From the NCBI RefSeq assembly GCF_900106585.1, contig NZ_FNWH01000006.1, positions 620,001 through 684,000 on the forward strand: a stretch of DNA of 64,000 bases, written 5' to 3'. Source of the DNA: Acidaminococcus timonensis (GTDB taxonomy: Bacteria > Bacillota > Negativicutes > Acidaminococcales > Acidaminococcaceae). The position numbers were made by a program, and so were the translations under genes. This document shows, in pieces, positions 8,353-17,167 of this stretch. The notes under the pieces were generated by a model, which was not told the DNA's origin, made no database searches, and worked only from the letters and a program-made list of their open reading frames with translations. Positions within the stretch are counted from its first letter, which is position 1. Every line of letters starts with the position of its first letter.

Positions 8353-8631
8353 ATGAAGAACCTGAAAGCGATTGCGATGACGATGGCCCTGGTGGCCGGT
8401 ATTACGGGGACGGCCTTTGCCGCCGACATTCGGGAAATCGTAGGAGACCCTGGCACCGAGATCACGGACCGGAACCCCACCTGCTACCAGACCCGGGTAT
8501 TTAATGGCCACACCCTGGAATCCTACGTGGAAAATGATGTGGCCATCACGAAGGAGGATGGGGAAGTGGTGCTGGAATATGAAATCCAGCGGAGCGACTT
8601 TGTCCCCTTCGACTTCGATTCCAACCAATAA
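8353..8631 (+). CDS. Small secreted protein (moron)
   Basis: 92 residues with a clear signal peptide: MKNLK, hydrophobic core IAMTMALVAGITG, cleavage site AFA-AD near residue 24. The mature part is about 69 acidic residues with a single Cys and no recognised domain. It sits within the head genes yet has no structural role that I can see, and is bounded by two nearly identical stem-loops with T runs, the classical structure of a moron, an independently acquired gene. It would be exported to the periplasm or outside. A lysogenic-conversion or superinfection role is possible but not shown. Confidence 0.7.
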   Translation: MKNLKAIAMTMALVAGITGTAFAADIREIVGDPGTEITDRNPTCYQTRVFNGHTLESYVENDVAITKEDGEVVLEYEIQRSDFVPFDFDSNQ

Positions 8632-8648
8632 CCCATACATTACCCTGT

Positions 8649-8673
8649 GCAGACCTTATGGGCCTGCTTTTTT
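8649..8673 (+). terminator. Terminator after moron gene (copy 2)
   Basis: GCAGACC, loop TTATG, GGCCTGC, then six T. Near-duplicate of the element at 8301-8325. Confidence 0.7.
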
Positions 8674-8745
8674 ATTACCCTGATAGCATCGGCCAGGCGC
8701 CGGTCTATATAAATCAATTGCCCCAGGCGGGCAGGAGGAAACGAT

Positions 8746-9420
8746 ATGTATACCCTTGATCAAATCTTTGCCGCCCTTGGCGGGGTGGAAAACGGTGGTG
8801 CCATGGTGGCGGATCTGCAGGCCATCATCACCGGTGCCCGGAACGAAGCAGCCGCCAACCGGGTGGAACGGAACAAGGTGCTGGACGCCCTTGGCCTCCG
8901 TGGCAGCGAGAACCCCGAAGCGGCCCTGAACAACCTGCGAACGACTCTGGAAGCCCTGAAAAAGACAGGTAACCCGGAAACCCTGGGCAGTCAGATCACC
9001 GCCCTGCAGGACCAAGTGAAGGAGCTGACGGATAAGTATGCTGCATCCGAAGAAAAAGCCAAAGCTGAACACACGAAGCGCATCAACACGGCAATGCATT
9101 CTGCACTGCAGGCCGCCCTGGCCAAAGGGAATGCACTAAATCCGGAAGCTTTCATCAAGCTCCTGGAGGACAAGGTGGAAGTAGGCAATGATGATTCCCT
9201 GAGCATGAAGGTAGGGGACAAGGCCGTGTCTATCGACGAAGGTGTGAAGGACTGGCTGACGACCAACCCCTGGGCTGTGAAGAACACGGCAGCAGGCGGC
9301 GCCGGAAGCGGCAGCGCTGGCAATCCGAAAAAGGTGTATACCCCTGATGATCTGAAAGGCATGACGCCGGCTGAGATCAACGCACACTGGAATGAAATCA
9401 AAGATTCTATGAAAGGATGA
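8746..9420 (+). CDS. Phage scaffolding protein
   Basis: 224-residue, highly charged and mainly helical protein directly before the capsid gene, as expected for scaffold. The centre (about 65-125) is a coiled coil (LTTLEALKK, ITALQDQVKELTDKY). A Gly/Ala/Ser-rich linker near 187-197 precedes a small C-terminal helix pair (TPDDLKGMTPAEINAHWNEI), typical of the coat-binding end of scaffolds. It has a GCAGGAGG ribosome-binding site and overlaps a weak upstream start of the capsid gene. Confidence 0.78.
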   Translation: MYTLDQIFAALGGVENGGAMVADLQAIITGARNEAAANRVERNKVLDALGLRGSENPEAALNNLRTTLEALKKTGNPETLGSQITALQDQVKELTDKYAASEEKAKAEHTKRINTAMHSALQAALAKGNALNPEAFIKLLEDKVEVGNDDSLSMKVGDKAVSIDEGVKDWLTTNPWAVKNTAAGGAGSGSAGNPKKVYTPDDLKGMTPAEINAHWNEIKDSMKG

Positions 9421-9425
9421 TTGAA

Positions 9426-10274
9426 ATGGCAATTTCTACTTTTATCCCTGCCCTGTGGTCCGCACGTCTGCTGGCCCACCTGGACAAGAACCTGGTCCTG
9501 GGCAACCTGGTGAACCGGGACTATGAAGGCGAAATCAAGAACCTGGGCGACCGGGTGAAGATCAACCAGATCGCTGACGTAACCATCAAGGATTATAAGA
9601 AAGGCACTGATTTGGTGTATGACGACACCGACGGCACCCCCACTGAACTGGTCATCGACCAGCAGAAATACTTCGCCCTGAAGGTGAACGACGTGGACGC
9701 TGCCCAGGCCAACATCGACCTGATGGACCGGAGCCTGGAACGGGCCTCCTACGCCCTGCGTGATGTAATCGACCAGCGGGTAGCCGGCCACGCCAAGGAA
9801 GCCGGCACCATCCTGACCCTGAAGGACATGGAAGCCCCGGAACAGGCTTACGAAACCATCGTGAAGATGGGCACCAAGCTGGACGAAAACAACGTGCCCC
9901 GGATCGGCCGCTGGCTGGTGATCCCGCCCTGGCTGTATGGACTGCTGCAGAAGGACCAGCGTTTCGTTGGTACCGGCAGCGCAGCGGCGGAAAGCCGTCT
10001 GACCACCGGCAACGTGGGTTCTGCAGCTGGCTTCCAGATCTATGAATCCAACAACCTGGCCTATGTGAAATCCACTGATACCACGTCCGTTATGGCCGGT
10101 ACCAATGCAGCGATTTCCATGGCCACCCAGATCATCAAGACGGAATCCCTGCGGCTGGAAAAAGACTTCAGCGATGCAGTCCGTGGCCTTCTGGTCTATG
10201 GGTCCCTGGTGGTGCAACCGAAAGCTCTGGTGACCCTGAACACCAACCCCAAGGCTGAAATCGTTACGCCCTGA
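9426..10274 (+). CDS. Major capsid protein
   Basis: 282 residues from the ATG at 9426; the AAAGGATGATTGAA ribosome-binding site fits this start. The sequence begins MAISTFIPALWSARL and continues with VLGNLVNRDYEGEI and GDRVKINQ, as in P22-like or HK97-fold coat proteins that use a separate scaffold. The central DRSLERASYALRDVIDQRV stretch would be the spine helix. It follows the scaffold gene and precedes the connector genes. Codon use is strongly biased to C- and G-ending codons, consistent with high expression. Confidence 0.88.
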   Translation: MAISTFIPALWSARLLAHLDKNLVLGNLVNRDYEGEIKNLGDRVKINQIADVTIKDYKKGTDLVYDDTDGTPTELVIDQQKYFALKVNDVDAAQANIDLMDRSLERASYALRDVIDQRVAGHAKEAGTILTLKDMEAPEQAYETIVKMGTKLDENNVPRIGRWLVIPPWLYGLLQKDQRFVGTGSAAAESRLTTGNVGSAAGFQIYESNNLAYVKSTDTTSVMAGTNAAISMATQIIKTESLRLEKDFSDAVRGLLVYGSLVVQPKALVTLNTNPKAEIVTP

Positions 10275-10276
10275 TC

Positions 10277-10729
10277 ATGGTCAGGGTATCGTTCCGGGCT
10301 GATGCCTTAAGCAAGAAGCTGAGGCAGGCGCCGGGAGAAGTCCAGAAGCAGCTGCGGGAAGCCATGGACATTTCGGTACGGGATGTGCAGGAACGAGCCC
10401 GGGAGGAACATAAGTTCATCTCCCGGACCGGCCAGGCCGAAGGCTCCATCCATACAACTGTGGAAGGGAGCGGCGACCACCTGGCGGGAACGGTCTACAC
10501 GGCTCTGCCCCATGCCGTTTACCAGCACCAGGGCACCCGTTCTCATACCATCGTGCCACGGAGCAAGACGGTGCTGCGATGGTCCGAGGGCGGTCAGTTC
10601 GTGTTCGCCAAACGCTCCCAGGTGAAAGGCATCCAGGCAGATCCGTTCATCTTCAATGCCTTCGACAAGGAAAAGCCGGCTATCATCAGCCGGTTCAAGA
10701 AGGCAGCCGAGAAACTGGGGATGGGGTGA
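10277..10729 (+). CDS. HK97 gp10-like head-tail joining protein
   Basis: 150 residues starting two bases after the capsid stop. The sequence shows the usual gp10/Bacteriophage HK97-gp10 features: a helical amphipathic start (LSKKLRQAPGEVQKQLREAM), FISRTGQAEGSI, and YQHQGTRSHTIVPR with the PFIFNAF ending. These proteins help terminate the tail tube at the head-tail interface. It overlaps nothing and is followed five bases later by the connector gene. Confidence 0.82.
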   Translation: MVRVSFRADALSKKLRQAPGEVQKQLREAMDISVRDVQERAREEHKFISRTGQAEGSIHTTVEGSGDHLAGTVYTALPHAVYQHQGTRSHTIVPRSKTVLRWSEGGQFVFAKRSQVKGIQADPFIFNAFDKEKPAIISRFKKAAEKLGMG

Positions 10730-10733
10730 TTTT

Positions 10734-11129
10734 ATGGATCTGATCAAAGCAGAAGACATTACGGACGCCATCCTGAAAGGACGGGTCACGGCCGGGAACC
10801 TGGCACTGGCTAATGAAACAATTGTGCGGCTGGCAGCTACCTACGGGGTGGACGAGGCTGCCATCGTACCCAGCAACCTGCTGAAGCGGTACGGGATTGT
10901 GGAAGCCTGCCGGGCCTGCTGCCTGGAACTGGTGGGGACTGATCCCACGGTACAGATTGGCAGCTATTCCGGCAGCCGGCAGGATGACATTTATGAACGG
11001 AAGTACAAGCTGTATGACGATCAGGCGAAGAGCCTCTTGAAAGATCTTACAGCATCGGACTTTAACGGTGGAGAAACGGAAAGAGGAGGAAGCCCATGGA
11101 CGAAAACGGTGAATATTTACCGGGGATAG
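10734..11129 (+). CDS. Head-tail connector-like protein
   Basis: 131 residues from the ATG at 10734, the first good start after the gp10-like gene. Predicted helical, containing IVEACRACCLELVGT and an acidic-basic alternation (DDIYERKYKLYDDQAK), as in small adaptor proteins of the DUF3199/connector type. No decisive motif. Position between capsid and tail genes supports a neck role. Its last 34 bases overlap the next gene in another frame. Confidence 0.6.
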   Translation: MDLIKAEDITDAILKGRVTAGNLALANETIVRLAATYGVDEAAIVPSNLLKRYGIVEACRACCLELVGTDPTVQIGSYSGSRQDDIYERKYKLYDDQAKSLLKDLTASDFNGGETERGGSPWTKTVNIYRG

Positions 11130-11497
11130 ACGATTATTCGGCTGCCATCTGTGAGCTCCTGGAGGAAGCGGTCCCGGAAATCCCCTGGAATGAGGAAGTG
11201 AAGGGGCCGGCTCTTTCCAATGAGACAGAGGGAACCATTGCGGCGGACAAAGTAACCTTTTCCGGCCAGGATAAAGAGGACGAGGAAGGCGTGATCACCT
11301 TCATGATCTATATCGTTGTGCCTGATCAGACGGAAAGACGGCTGGAAACCCTCTCCCGAAAGGTCCGTAAGGTACTGAACGAGGCAGATTTCATGGACGG
11401 GCATGTTGCGTCCATCACTTTCGGGATTGCCCAGGGCCAAAGGGGGCGAAACCCGGGCACAGCAGTCCTGGAATACCTTGTGAAAGCATGTATGTAA
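11096..11497 (+). CDS. Tail terminator-like protein
   Basis: 133 residues, acidic, beginning within the previous gene with a GAGGAGGAAGCCC ribosome-binding site. The sequence ITFMIYIVVPDQTERRLETLSRKVRKVL and the C-terminal GTAVLEYLVKACM resemble small alpha-beta tail-completion proteins that cap the tube. Its place immediately before the major tail protein supports this. Assignment is mainly positional. Confidence 0.6.
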   Translation: MDENGEYLPGIDDYSAAICELLEEAVPEIPWNEEVKGPALSNETEGTIAADKVTFSGQDKEDEEGVITFMIYIVVPDQTERRLETLSRKVRKVLNEADFMDGHVASITFGIAQGQRGRNPGTAVLEYLVKACM

Positions 11498-11509
11498 GGA
11501 GGAATAAGA

Positions 11510-12037
11510 ATGGCAGATAAAGTTCGTGCCAAACTGGCGGCGGTACACACCAAGCTGGAAGGCAAATATGTACTGGTATACCTGAATTTCGGGGAAAGCG
11601 CTACGGAAGCTGCTCCCAAATGGGCCATGATCGGTGGCCAGAAATCCGGCGACCTGGATCTGAGCGCTGACTCCATCGACGCCAGCGACAAGACCAGCGG
11701 CGGCTGGGGTGAGAAGTATCCTGGCATCAAGACTTCTGAACTGAGCGTGGAAGGGAACATCGTAGGCGGGGACGAAGCCTACCAGGCCCTGCGGGATGCC
11801 TTCAACGCCGGTGAACCGGTTGATATCTGCCGGTACGACAGCAAGAACAAGACGGCAGACCGGAACTGGTACTCCATTACCGAACTGAGCGACGAAACGC
11901 CCCATGACGATGTGGCTACCTTCTCCATGAAGCTGGAAGGCATCGGGGCGCCGAAATACTACAAGAATCTGACCAGCGTGGATTCCGTAGGGACCACGGC
12001 GGCTTCTTCCAGTTCTACTACCACTACCGGGAAATGA
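11510..12037 (+). CDS. Major tail tube protein
   Basis: 175 residues, TP901-1-like tail tube family by features: WAMIGGQKSGDLDLSADSID near the N-terminus, then KTSELSVEGNIV and PVDICRYDSKNK with an all-beta pattern, and a flexible Ser/Thr-rich C-terminal end. It has a strong AAGGAGGAATAAG ribosome-binding site and G/C-ending codons, fitting an abundant structural protein. It precedes the tail-assembly chaperones, the normal position. Confidence 0.85.
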   Translation: MADKVRAKLAAVHTKLEGKYVLVYLNFGESATEAAPKWAMIGGQKSGDLDLSADSIDASDKTSGGWGEKYPGIKTSELSVEGNIVGGDEAYQALRDAFNAGEPVDICRYDSKNKTADRNWYSITELSDETPHDDVATFSMKLEGIGAPKYYKNLTSVDSVGTTAASSSSTTTTGK

Positions 12038-12048
12038 GGGATTGAGTA

Positions 12049-12465
12049 ATGGATATTTCCTATAACAAAGTGACCCGGATCGTCTGGGTCAAGAGCGGTG
12101 ACAAGCTGTATCACTTCCGTCTGACCATCAACGGGCTGCAGGAGCTGGAGGCGGTGGCCTTCGGCGGGCAGTCCTATTTCGATTTCCAGAAGGAACACCA
12201 GACCATGCCCTTGGGGGCACTGTTGGAAGCCTTCCGGATTATGCTCTTTGCGGCCGGCGACAAGAACGAAGCCAAGAATGCAGGCCAGGTGGTGGAAACC
12301 CTGTCCATGGATGCGGGGATCCAGCAGGTGGAAGCCATCTTCTACGTGACGCTGGCTGTCTCCGGGATCTTCGGCGCCAAACAGTCCAATGAGATGCTGA
12401 AAGCCCTGAAGGTCAAGAGCAAGGACGTGAAAGAAGAAACGGCGGAAGACGGAAAAAACGCTTAG
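12049..12465 (+). CDS. Tail assembly chaperone, short form (gpG-like)
   Basis: 138 residues. In long-tailed phages the gene between tube and tape measure makes a chaperone that coats the tape measure; a minor fraction is extended by frameshift. Here the short form ends KNA-stop, and the heptamer A AAA AAC lies four bases before the stop, in the correct phase. The protein is helical with VVETLSMDAGIQQVEAIFYV in the centre and an acidic C-terminus. Confidence 0.8.
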   Translation: MDISYNKVTRIVWVKSGDKLYHFRLTINGLQELEAVAFGGQSYFDFQKEHQTMPLGALLEAFRIMLFAAGDKNEAKNAGQVVETLSMDAGIQQVEAIFYVTLAVSGIFGAKQSNEMLKALKVKSKDVKEETAEDGKNA

Positions 12466-12830
12466 AAGGGGAATCGGAAACCTGGGGCTCTTTCACGGAG
12501 TACATCGGGCTGATTCTCCCTGTTTGTTATGGGGAATTGGGCATGACGGGGGAAGAAATCGGTACAGCGACGCCCTGGGAGATCCAGCGGCGCATTGAGG
12601 GCTATGGGGCCAGGATGAAGGCCAAGCGGATGTTCACCGCTTCCTACATCACGGCTCCGGTCATCAATGCCGGGTACCGGTCCCCCAAACGGCCCGTAAC
12701 CCCTGAAAAAATCCTCCCGGATGACTTCCGGACGCCAGAGGCCCAGGATGAAAGGGACGAATGGCTGGCGATTGCCAAAGCGGAAGAAGAAAGGAGGGAA
12801 AAGTTGAAACATGAGCAGCAACACGATTAA
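12049..12830 (+). CDS. Tail assembly chaperone, frameshifted long form (gpGT-like)
   Basis: A -1 shift at 12453-12459 joins the short chaperone to the downstream frame without a break: after the slip the reading continues RLEGESETWGSFTEYIGL and runs into the open frame that ends at 12830, giving about 260 residues. The frame downstream (from about 12459) has no ribosome-binding site at its first Met (12543) but is open right up to the slip site, and its protein (EIGTATPWEIQRRIEGY) resembles T-domain sequences. This is the classical G/GT arrangement of lambda-like tails. The 3-prime end overlaps the tape measure start by 20 bases. Confidence 0.85.
12453..12459 (+). promoter_or_regulatory. Programmed -1 frameshift site A AAA AAC
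   Basis: Canonical X XXY YYZ slippery heptamer in the zero frame of the chaperone gene (codons GGA AAA AAC GCT TAG). The stop follows within two codons, so only shifted ribosomes make the long form. Confidence 0.85.
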
Positions 12831-15800
12831 CATCACCCTGGAAGCGGATGCCAGCGGGGCCATACGGGTCATCAAGCAGGTGAGCACGTCCGTGGACCAG
12901 CTGGCCGGGAAAAAGGTTGGCAATGCCGGGATGCCGGAGCTGGCCAGCGGAGCCCAGCGGGCTTCTCAAAGCCTGAAACAGACAAAGGCTGATACAGATG
13001 CCCTGGCCAGTGCCATTGGGAAAATCAAGGGCATGATTGCCGGGGCTTTTACCGTTGGCGCCATCACCAGCCTGGGCAAAAAAGCCCTGGAAGCATCGGC
13101 GAATATGGAAGTGCTGCGGCAGGGCCTGGACTTTGTACTGGGTTCCTCCGAAGAAACGGACAAACTGATCAATGGGATGCGTGATCTGGGCGAACAGTCT
13201 GCCTATGACACCAACGAATTGATTCCCCTGGCCCGGCAATGGGTCAACATGGGGGACGATGCAGAAACGGCTGTCGGAAAGATGACAAAAATTGTGGACC
13301 TGGGGTCTGCTTTTGGTCTGACGTCCGAGCAGATTGGATCCGCTACTCTGGCATTGAGCCAGATGGCAGCAGCGGGGAAAATCAACGGGCAGGATATGCT
13401 GCAGCTGACCAACGCCAACATTCCGGCCTGGAAACTGCTGGCAGATCATATGGGCCTTTCCGTTGCAGAACTGCGGAAAATGTCCGAAGCTGGTGAACTG
13501 GGCGAGGATGCCATTAACGAACTGTGGGACGCCATTGAAGAACGGACCCAGGGCGCTACGTCCCGGATGAATGGGACCCTGATGGCCAGCTTCTCCAACT
13601 TTGAAGAAGAAATCCAGAACAGTATGGCCAGTATCGGCGATATTATCAGCCAGGCCTTCAATCTGAAGGGAATCCTCCAGGGCGGCAGTGATATGGTATC
13701 CAGCTTCCGGGAAGCCCTGGAACAGATCAAACAGGATGCTGAATCTGTTGGAATCGGCCAGGCTATCATGAACCAGATTTCCAACGTGAGCCCGGAGTTG
13801 GCAACCCTTCTGGGGACCATCGGGAACATCGTCGGGGAATTCATCAACATTGTGATAGCCGGCTGGAATGAAATCTATGCGACGCTTTCCAATCTGGATA
13901 TTGCGGCCATTCTGACAGTCATCAACGATGTGGTAAGCAGAGCTGGCCCGGTTGTCCTGGCTGTGGTTTCCCTGATCATTGGGGCCATTAACCTGATTCT
14001 GCCGGTTGTGGTTGGCCTGGTCAATGCTTTTGCCAATGCCTACAATACGGTGTCCCCCTACATCACCAGTATGGCGAACCTGTTCCAGCAGATCCCGGTG
14101 GCGGTTTCCGGCGCTATCACGACCATTTCTACTGCGTTCAGCAGCTTTGTGAGCTGGCTGGAAAGCAGCGTATGGCAGCCTATCCGGAACGCTGCAGTGA
14201 CAGTCATCAACTTCATCGTGGGTTCGTGGGTTGCTTTTGGCGGCTTTGTGATGGCTGCTGTCCAGCCGCTGGTGGATTGGTTCCAGAGTTCTGTATGGCA
14301 GCCAATCAGTGAATTTGCTACGGCGGCCTGGAATACCATCACGGCTCTGTGGGGACAGTTCGTTGAATGGTTCGCTCAGGTCATGAGCCCGGTGACGGAT
14401 GTGGCTTCCGAATGTTGGAATGCTATCTGCGACTTTGCCAGTGAAGCCTGGGACACCATCAGCGGTGTCTGGGGTGCAGTAGCCGGCTGGTTTGATTCTA
14501 CTGTGGTGCAGCCGATCCGGTCTGCTTTTAACAACGGTACCAGCTACATTTCTCAATGCTTCCAGAATGCCTATTCCGAGATTACTGGACTTTTCAGCAA
14601 GCTGGCGGGTTGGTTCGACAGCAATGTGGTCCAGCCCATCAAGGAGAAATTCAGCAAAATCCTTTCTCTCGGTTCTTCTGTAACCGGGATGACCGTTACG
14701 GCTTCCGGCGGTGGGGACGCACCTGCTGCGGCCCAGGGCGGTGTATTCGGCCGGTTTGCTTCCGGTGGTGTTGTAGGTGGCCGTATCCCGGCTCTGGCCA
14801 ATGGCGGCCAGTCGAACCGTGGGACTATGGCCCTTATCGGGGAAGCGGGCCCGGAAACGGTGCTGCCTTTGAAGAAGATCATTTTGGGGAAAGTTGGGCA
14901 GGCGATTGCTGAAGCCTCCGGGATGGATGCCAACAAGAAGAATCCGGTGTACAACACCCGGAAATCCTTCTCTGACACGACCAAACCCAAAGACGTGGAC
15001 GCTTATACCAAGATCCTGGACGAAACCAAGCAGAAGATCCTGAAAATCAACGAGGCCCAGGCCAAATTCCATGAGGAATGGCAAAAGGCCCAGGAGGATG
15101 CGGCCAAGTACACGGAAGGCGGGGAAAAGACCCTGGCCTTCCAGAAACAGATGGCCAGCAATCAGGAAAAGATTGCCAAACTCCAGGAGAAGATCAGTTC
15201 TGGAAATGGGGATGCCAAAGACGCCGAAGCGTTGAAAACGCTTCAATTGCAGACCCAGAATCGGATCGCTGAATACGAAAAGGAAAAAGCCGCTGCCATT
15301 GCTGCAGCCCAGGAAACCCAGGATGCCATCACCAACATTGATGCTGAGGCAGAAGCGGCCCGGCAGAAGGTCAAGCAGCAGGCCATTGATCAGATGGGCT
15401 CTTACGAAACCCAGCTGGCCCAGGCCCAGTATGCCCAGAAAAAGGCCATGATGGCCACCGAACTGGACGATTTCCTTGCCCAGATGACGGCCAAGGACGA
15501 AATTACCGGCCAAAGCTATGCGACGACTCTGGCCAACGAACAGTACCTGGCAGAACAGCGCCGGGTGTGGATGGAGGAACTGATGCTGGCTTCCGTCAGC
15601 TGGGGTGAGTACATGCAGACCATGCTGACCAACATGGCGGTGCAGGTCCAGGACGGGATTGCCTCCGGAATTGCCCAGTGCGTGGTGGAGGGCAAGAAGT
15701 TCAGCCAAGTCATGAGTAACCTGGCCAAGACCCTGCTGAAGCAGCTGATCCAGGGCGTCATCCAGAAAGTGATTTCCGGCTGGCTCATGGCCATCGGGCT

Positions 15801-16371
15801 GGGGACCAGCCGACACAAGCAGGAAATGAAGAACACGGCAGCAGAAACGGAAGCTGCCGCTGCCAAAGCAACTGTTATGGCCAGCGTGGCCACAGCAGCC
15901 GTCATTGCGGCCAACCCGCATATGGCGGCTGGAGCTGCAGCTCTGGTTTCCGGGCAAATGGGCGAAGCTGCTGCAGCTGCAGGATTGATTTCCAAAGCTG
16001 CGCAGAAAGTGTTCCAGGACAAGGATTCTGATTCCGGCGGCGATAAGGACAAGAAGAAGGACAATCTGGTGATTAATATCGGGGCTGATCCCGATAGCCT
16101 TACAAAAGCCTGGAACCTACCACACTTTGCCAAAGGCGGTGTGGTCACCGGCCCTACGGCTGCCCTGATCGGGGAAGGGCGCTATGACGAAGCGGTATTG
16201 CCGTTAAAGCCCAGCCTGCTGGAGAAACTGTTCGGCGGTGGGGACGACAACCGGCAGAATACCGTGGTGGCCACCCAGAACATCTACGGGAACATCAATT
16301 CCCGGGATGATGAAGACGACCTGTTCGGCGGCTTCAATGACATGGTCCTGGCCGGACTGCGAGGTGCGTAA
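12811..16371 (+). CDS. Tail tape measure protein
   Basis: 1186 residues, the longest phage gene, setting tail length. The N-terminus has the usual ASANMEVLRQGLDFVLG and AYDTNELIPLARQWVNMG segments. Hydrophobic segments follow at about 360-410 and after. Around residues 445-620 a four-fold repeat is visible, each with W(L/F)-x-S-(S/T/N)-V-(W/V)-Q-P-I. Two GGV-rich hinges (FASGGVVGGRIPALANGG near 650 and FAKGGVVTGPTAALIGEG near 1108) flank a long helical stretch. A phage of this size would have a tail of ordinary siphovirus length. No lytic domain was recognised. Confidence 0.93.
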   Translation: MSSNTINITLEADASGAIRVIKQVSTSVDQLAGKKVGNAGMPELASGAQRASQSLKQTKADTDALASAIGKIKGMIAGAFTVGAITSLGKKALEASANMEVLRQGLDFVLGSSEETDKLINGMRDLGEQSAYDTNELIPLARQWVNMGDDAETAVGKMTKIVDLGSAFGLTSEQIGSATLALSQMAAAGKINGQDMLQLTNANIPAWKLLADHMGLSVAELRKMSEAGELGEDAINELWDAIEERTQGATSRMNGTLMASFSNFEEEIQNSMASIGDIISQAFNLKGILQGGSDMVSSFREALEQIKQDAESVGIGQAIMNQISNVSPELATLLGTIGNIVGEFINIVIAGWNEIYATLSNLDIAAILTVINDVVSRAGPVVLAVVSLIIGAINLILPVVVGLVNAFANAYNTVSPYITSMANLFQQIPVAVSGAITTISTAFSSFVSWLESSVWQPIRNAAVTVINFIVGSWVAFGGFVMAAVQPLVDWFQSSVWQPISEFATAAWNTITALWGQFVEWFAQVMSPVTDVASECWNAICDFASEAWDTISGVWGAVAGWFDSTVVQPIRSAFNNGTSYISQCFQNAYSEITGLFSKLAGWFDSNVVQPIKEKFSKILSLGSSVTGMTVTASGGGDAPAAAQGGVFGRFASGGVVGGRIPALANGGQSNRGTMALIGEAGPETVLPLKKIILGKVGQAIAEASGMDANKKNPVYNTRKSFSDTTKPKDVDAYTKILDETKQKILKINEAQAKFHEEWQKAQEDAAKYTEGGEKTLAFQKQMASNQEKIAKLQEKISSGNGDAKDAEALKTLQLQTQNRIAEYEKEKAAAIAAAQETQDAITNIDAEAEAARQKVKQQAIDQMGSYETQLAQAQYAQKKAMMATELDDFLAQMTAKDEITGQSYATTLANEQYLAEQRRVWMEELMLASVSWGEYMQTMLTNMAVQVQDGIASGIAQCVVEGKKFSQVMSNLAKTLLKQLIQGVIQKVISGWLMAIGLGTSRHKQEMKNTAAETEAAAAKATVMASVATAAVIAANPHMAAGAAALVSGQMGEAAAAAGLISKAAQKVFQDKDSDSGGDKDKKKDNLVINIGADPDSLTKAWNLPHFAKGGVVTGPTAALIGEGRYDEAVLPLKPSLLEKLFGGGDDNRQNTVVATQNIYGNINSRDDEDDLFGGFNDMVLAGLRGA

Positions 16372-16372
16372 C

Positions 16373-17167
16373 GTGAAGCAGTTAGCAAGAAAAATCCTGA
16401 AAGACAGCAAACTGAAGATCGTGACCCAGGCCGGCACGGAGTATTCCCTGCCGGCTTTGTGGTCCATTTCCGATGCAGGAGCGTACACCTTCCGGAACAA
16501 GCTGGAGGACAAGGCATTCTCCCACGGCGGCAACGTGGTGGGGGATGGCCGGATCTCTGGCCGTACCATCAAGGTGGAATTCTTCATGCACGGCGCTACG
16601 GAGCAGGATCATGACTATGCCCTGAACACGGCCTACACCTACTTCTGCCAGACCAACTATGACCTGTATGTGGGCCGGTCCGACCGGAAATTCCGGGTAG
16701 CCGGCGTTTCCAAGATCACCCACAAATACCAGAAGGGCTTCCAACAGCGGTGGAGCGAGATTACGGTTTCCCTGCTGCTGGCGGACCCGTTCCGCTATGA
16801 AGGGCACACCACGAAAATCACCAAGGTGTTTCCCAGAGCGGTGGAAAATGCGGAGATCTACGTGGACAACCTGGGAAGTGTGGACACGCCATTGACGTTC
16901 CGGTTCATCCCGGTGAAGTCCATGGCCAAGATCCACATCTACCACAAGCAGGCCAAGGAGGAATTCAGCCTGTCGGATGCCCTGCTGATTGCCCCGGCCA
17001 CCGTAACGGTGAACGGGGATGCAGGGACCGTCTGGCGGGACAAGGCCAACAGCATCAATACCTTCTCCGGGCAGTTCCTGCACGTGAAGCCTGGCAAGAA
17101 CCTGTTCTATTACACAGGGGACGCCGGGACCATTGAAATCAGCTTTACCAACAGGTGGTTCGTATGA
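16373..17167 (+). CDS. Distal tail protein (Dit-like)
   Basis: 264 residues from the GTG at 16373, two bases after the tape measure stop; there is no better start. The N-terminal part forms the hub-ring domain (ALWSISDAGAYTFRNKL, HGGNVVGDGRISGRTIKVEFFMHG, FFQTNYDLYVG-like segment), and the C-terminal part is beta-rich. Dit normally lies between tape measure and tail-associated lysin or hub protein, as here. The stop overlaps the next start by four bases. Confidence 0.82.
   Translation: MKQLARKILKDSKLKIVTQAGTEYSLPALWSISDAGAYTFRNKLEDKAFSHGGNVVGDGRISGRTIKVEFFMHGATEQDHDYALNTAYTYFCQTNYDLYVGRSDRKFRVAGVSKITHKYQKGFQQRWSEITVSLLLADPFRYEGHTTKITKVFPRAVENAEIYVDNLGSVDTPLTFRFIPVKSMAKIHIYHKQAKEEFSLSDALLIAPATVTVNGDAGTVWRDKANSINTFSGQFLHVKPGKNLFYYTGDAGTIEISFTNRWFV

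Noticed and set aside
12664-15957. Very long open frame on the minus strand opposite the tape measure gene
   Set aside because: High-GC genes leave open antisense frames. Its protein has no domain and is low-complexity His/Gly/Gln-rich. The same reasoning rejects the long minus frames opposite purL, the M16C gene, alaS, rnr and addAB.
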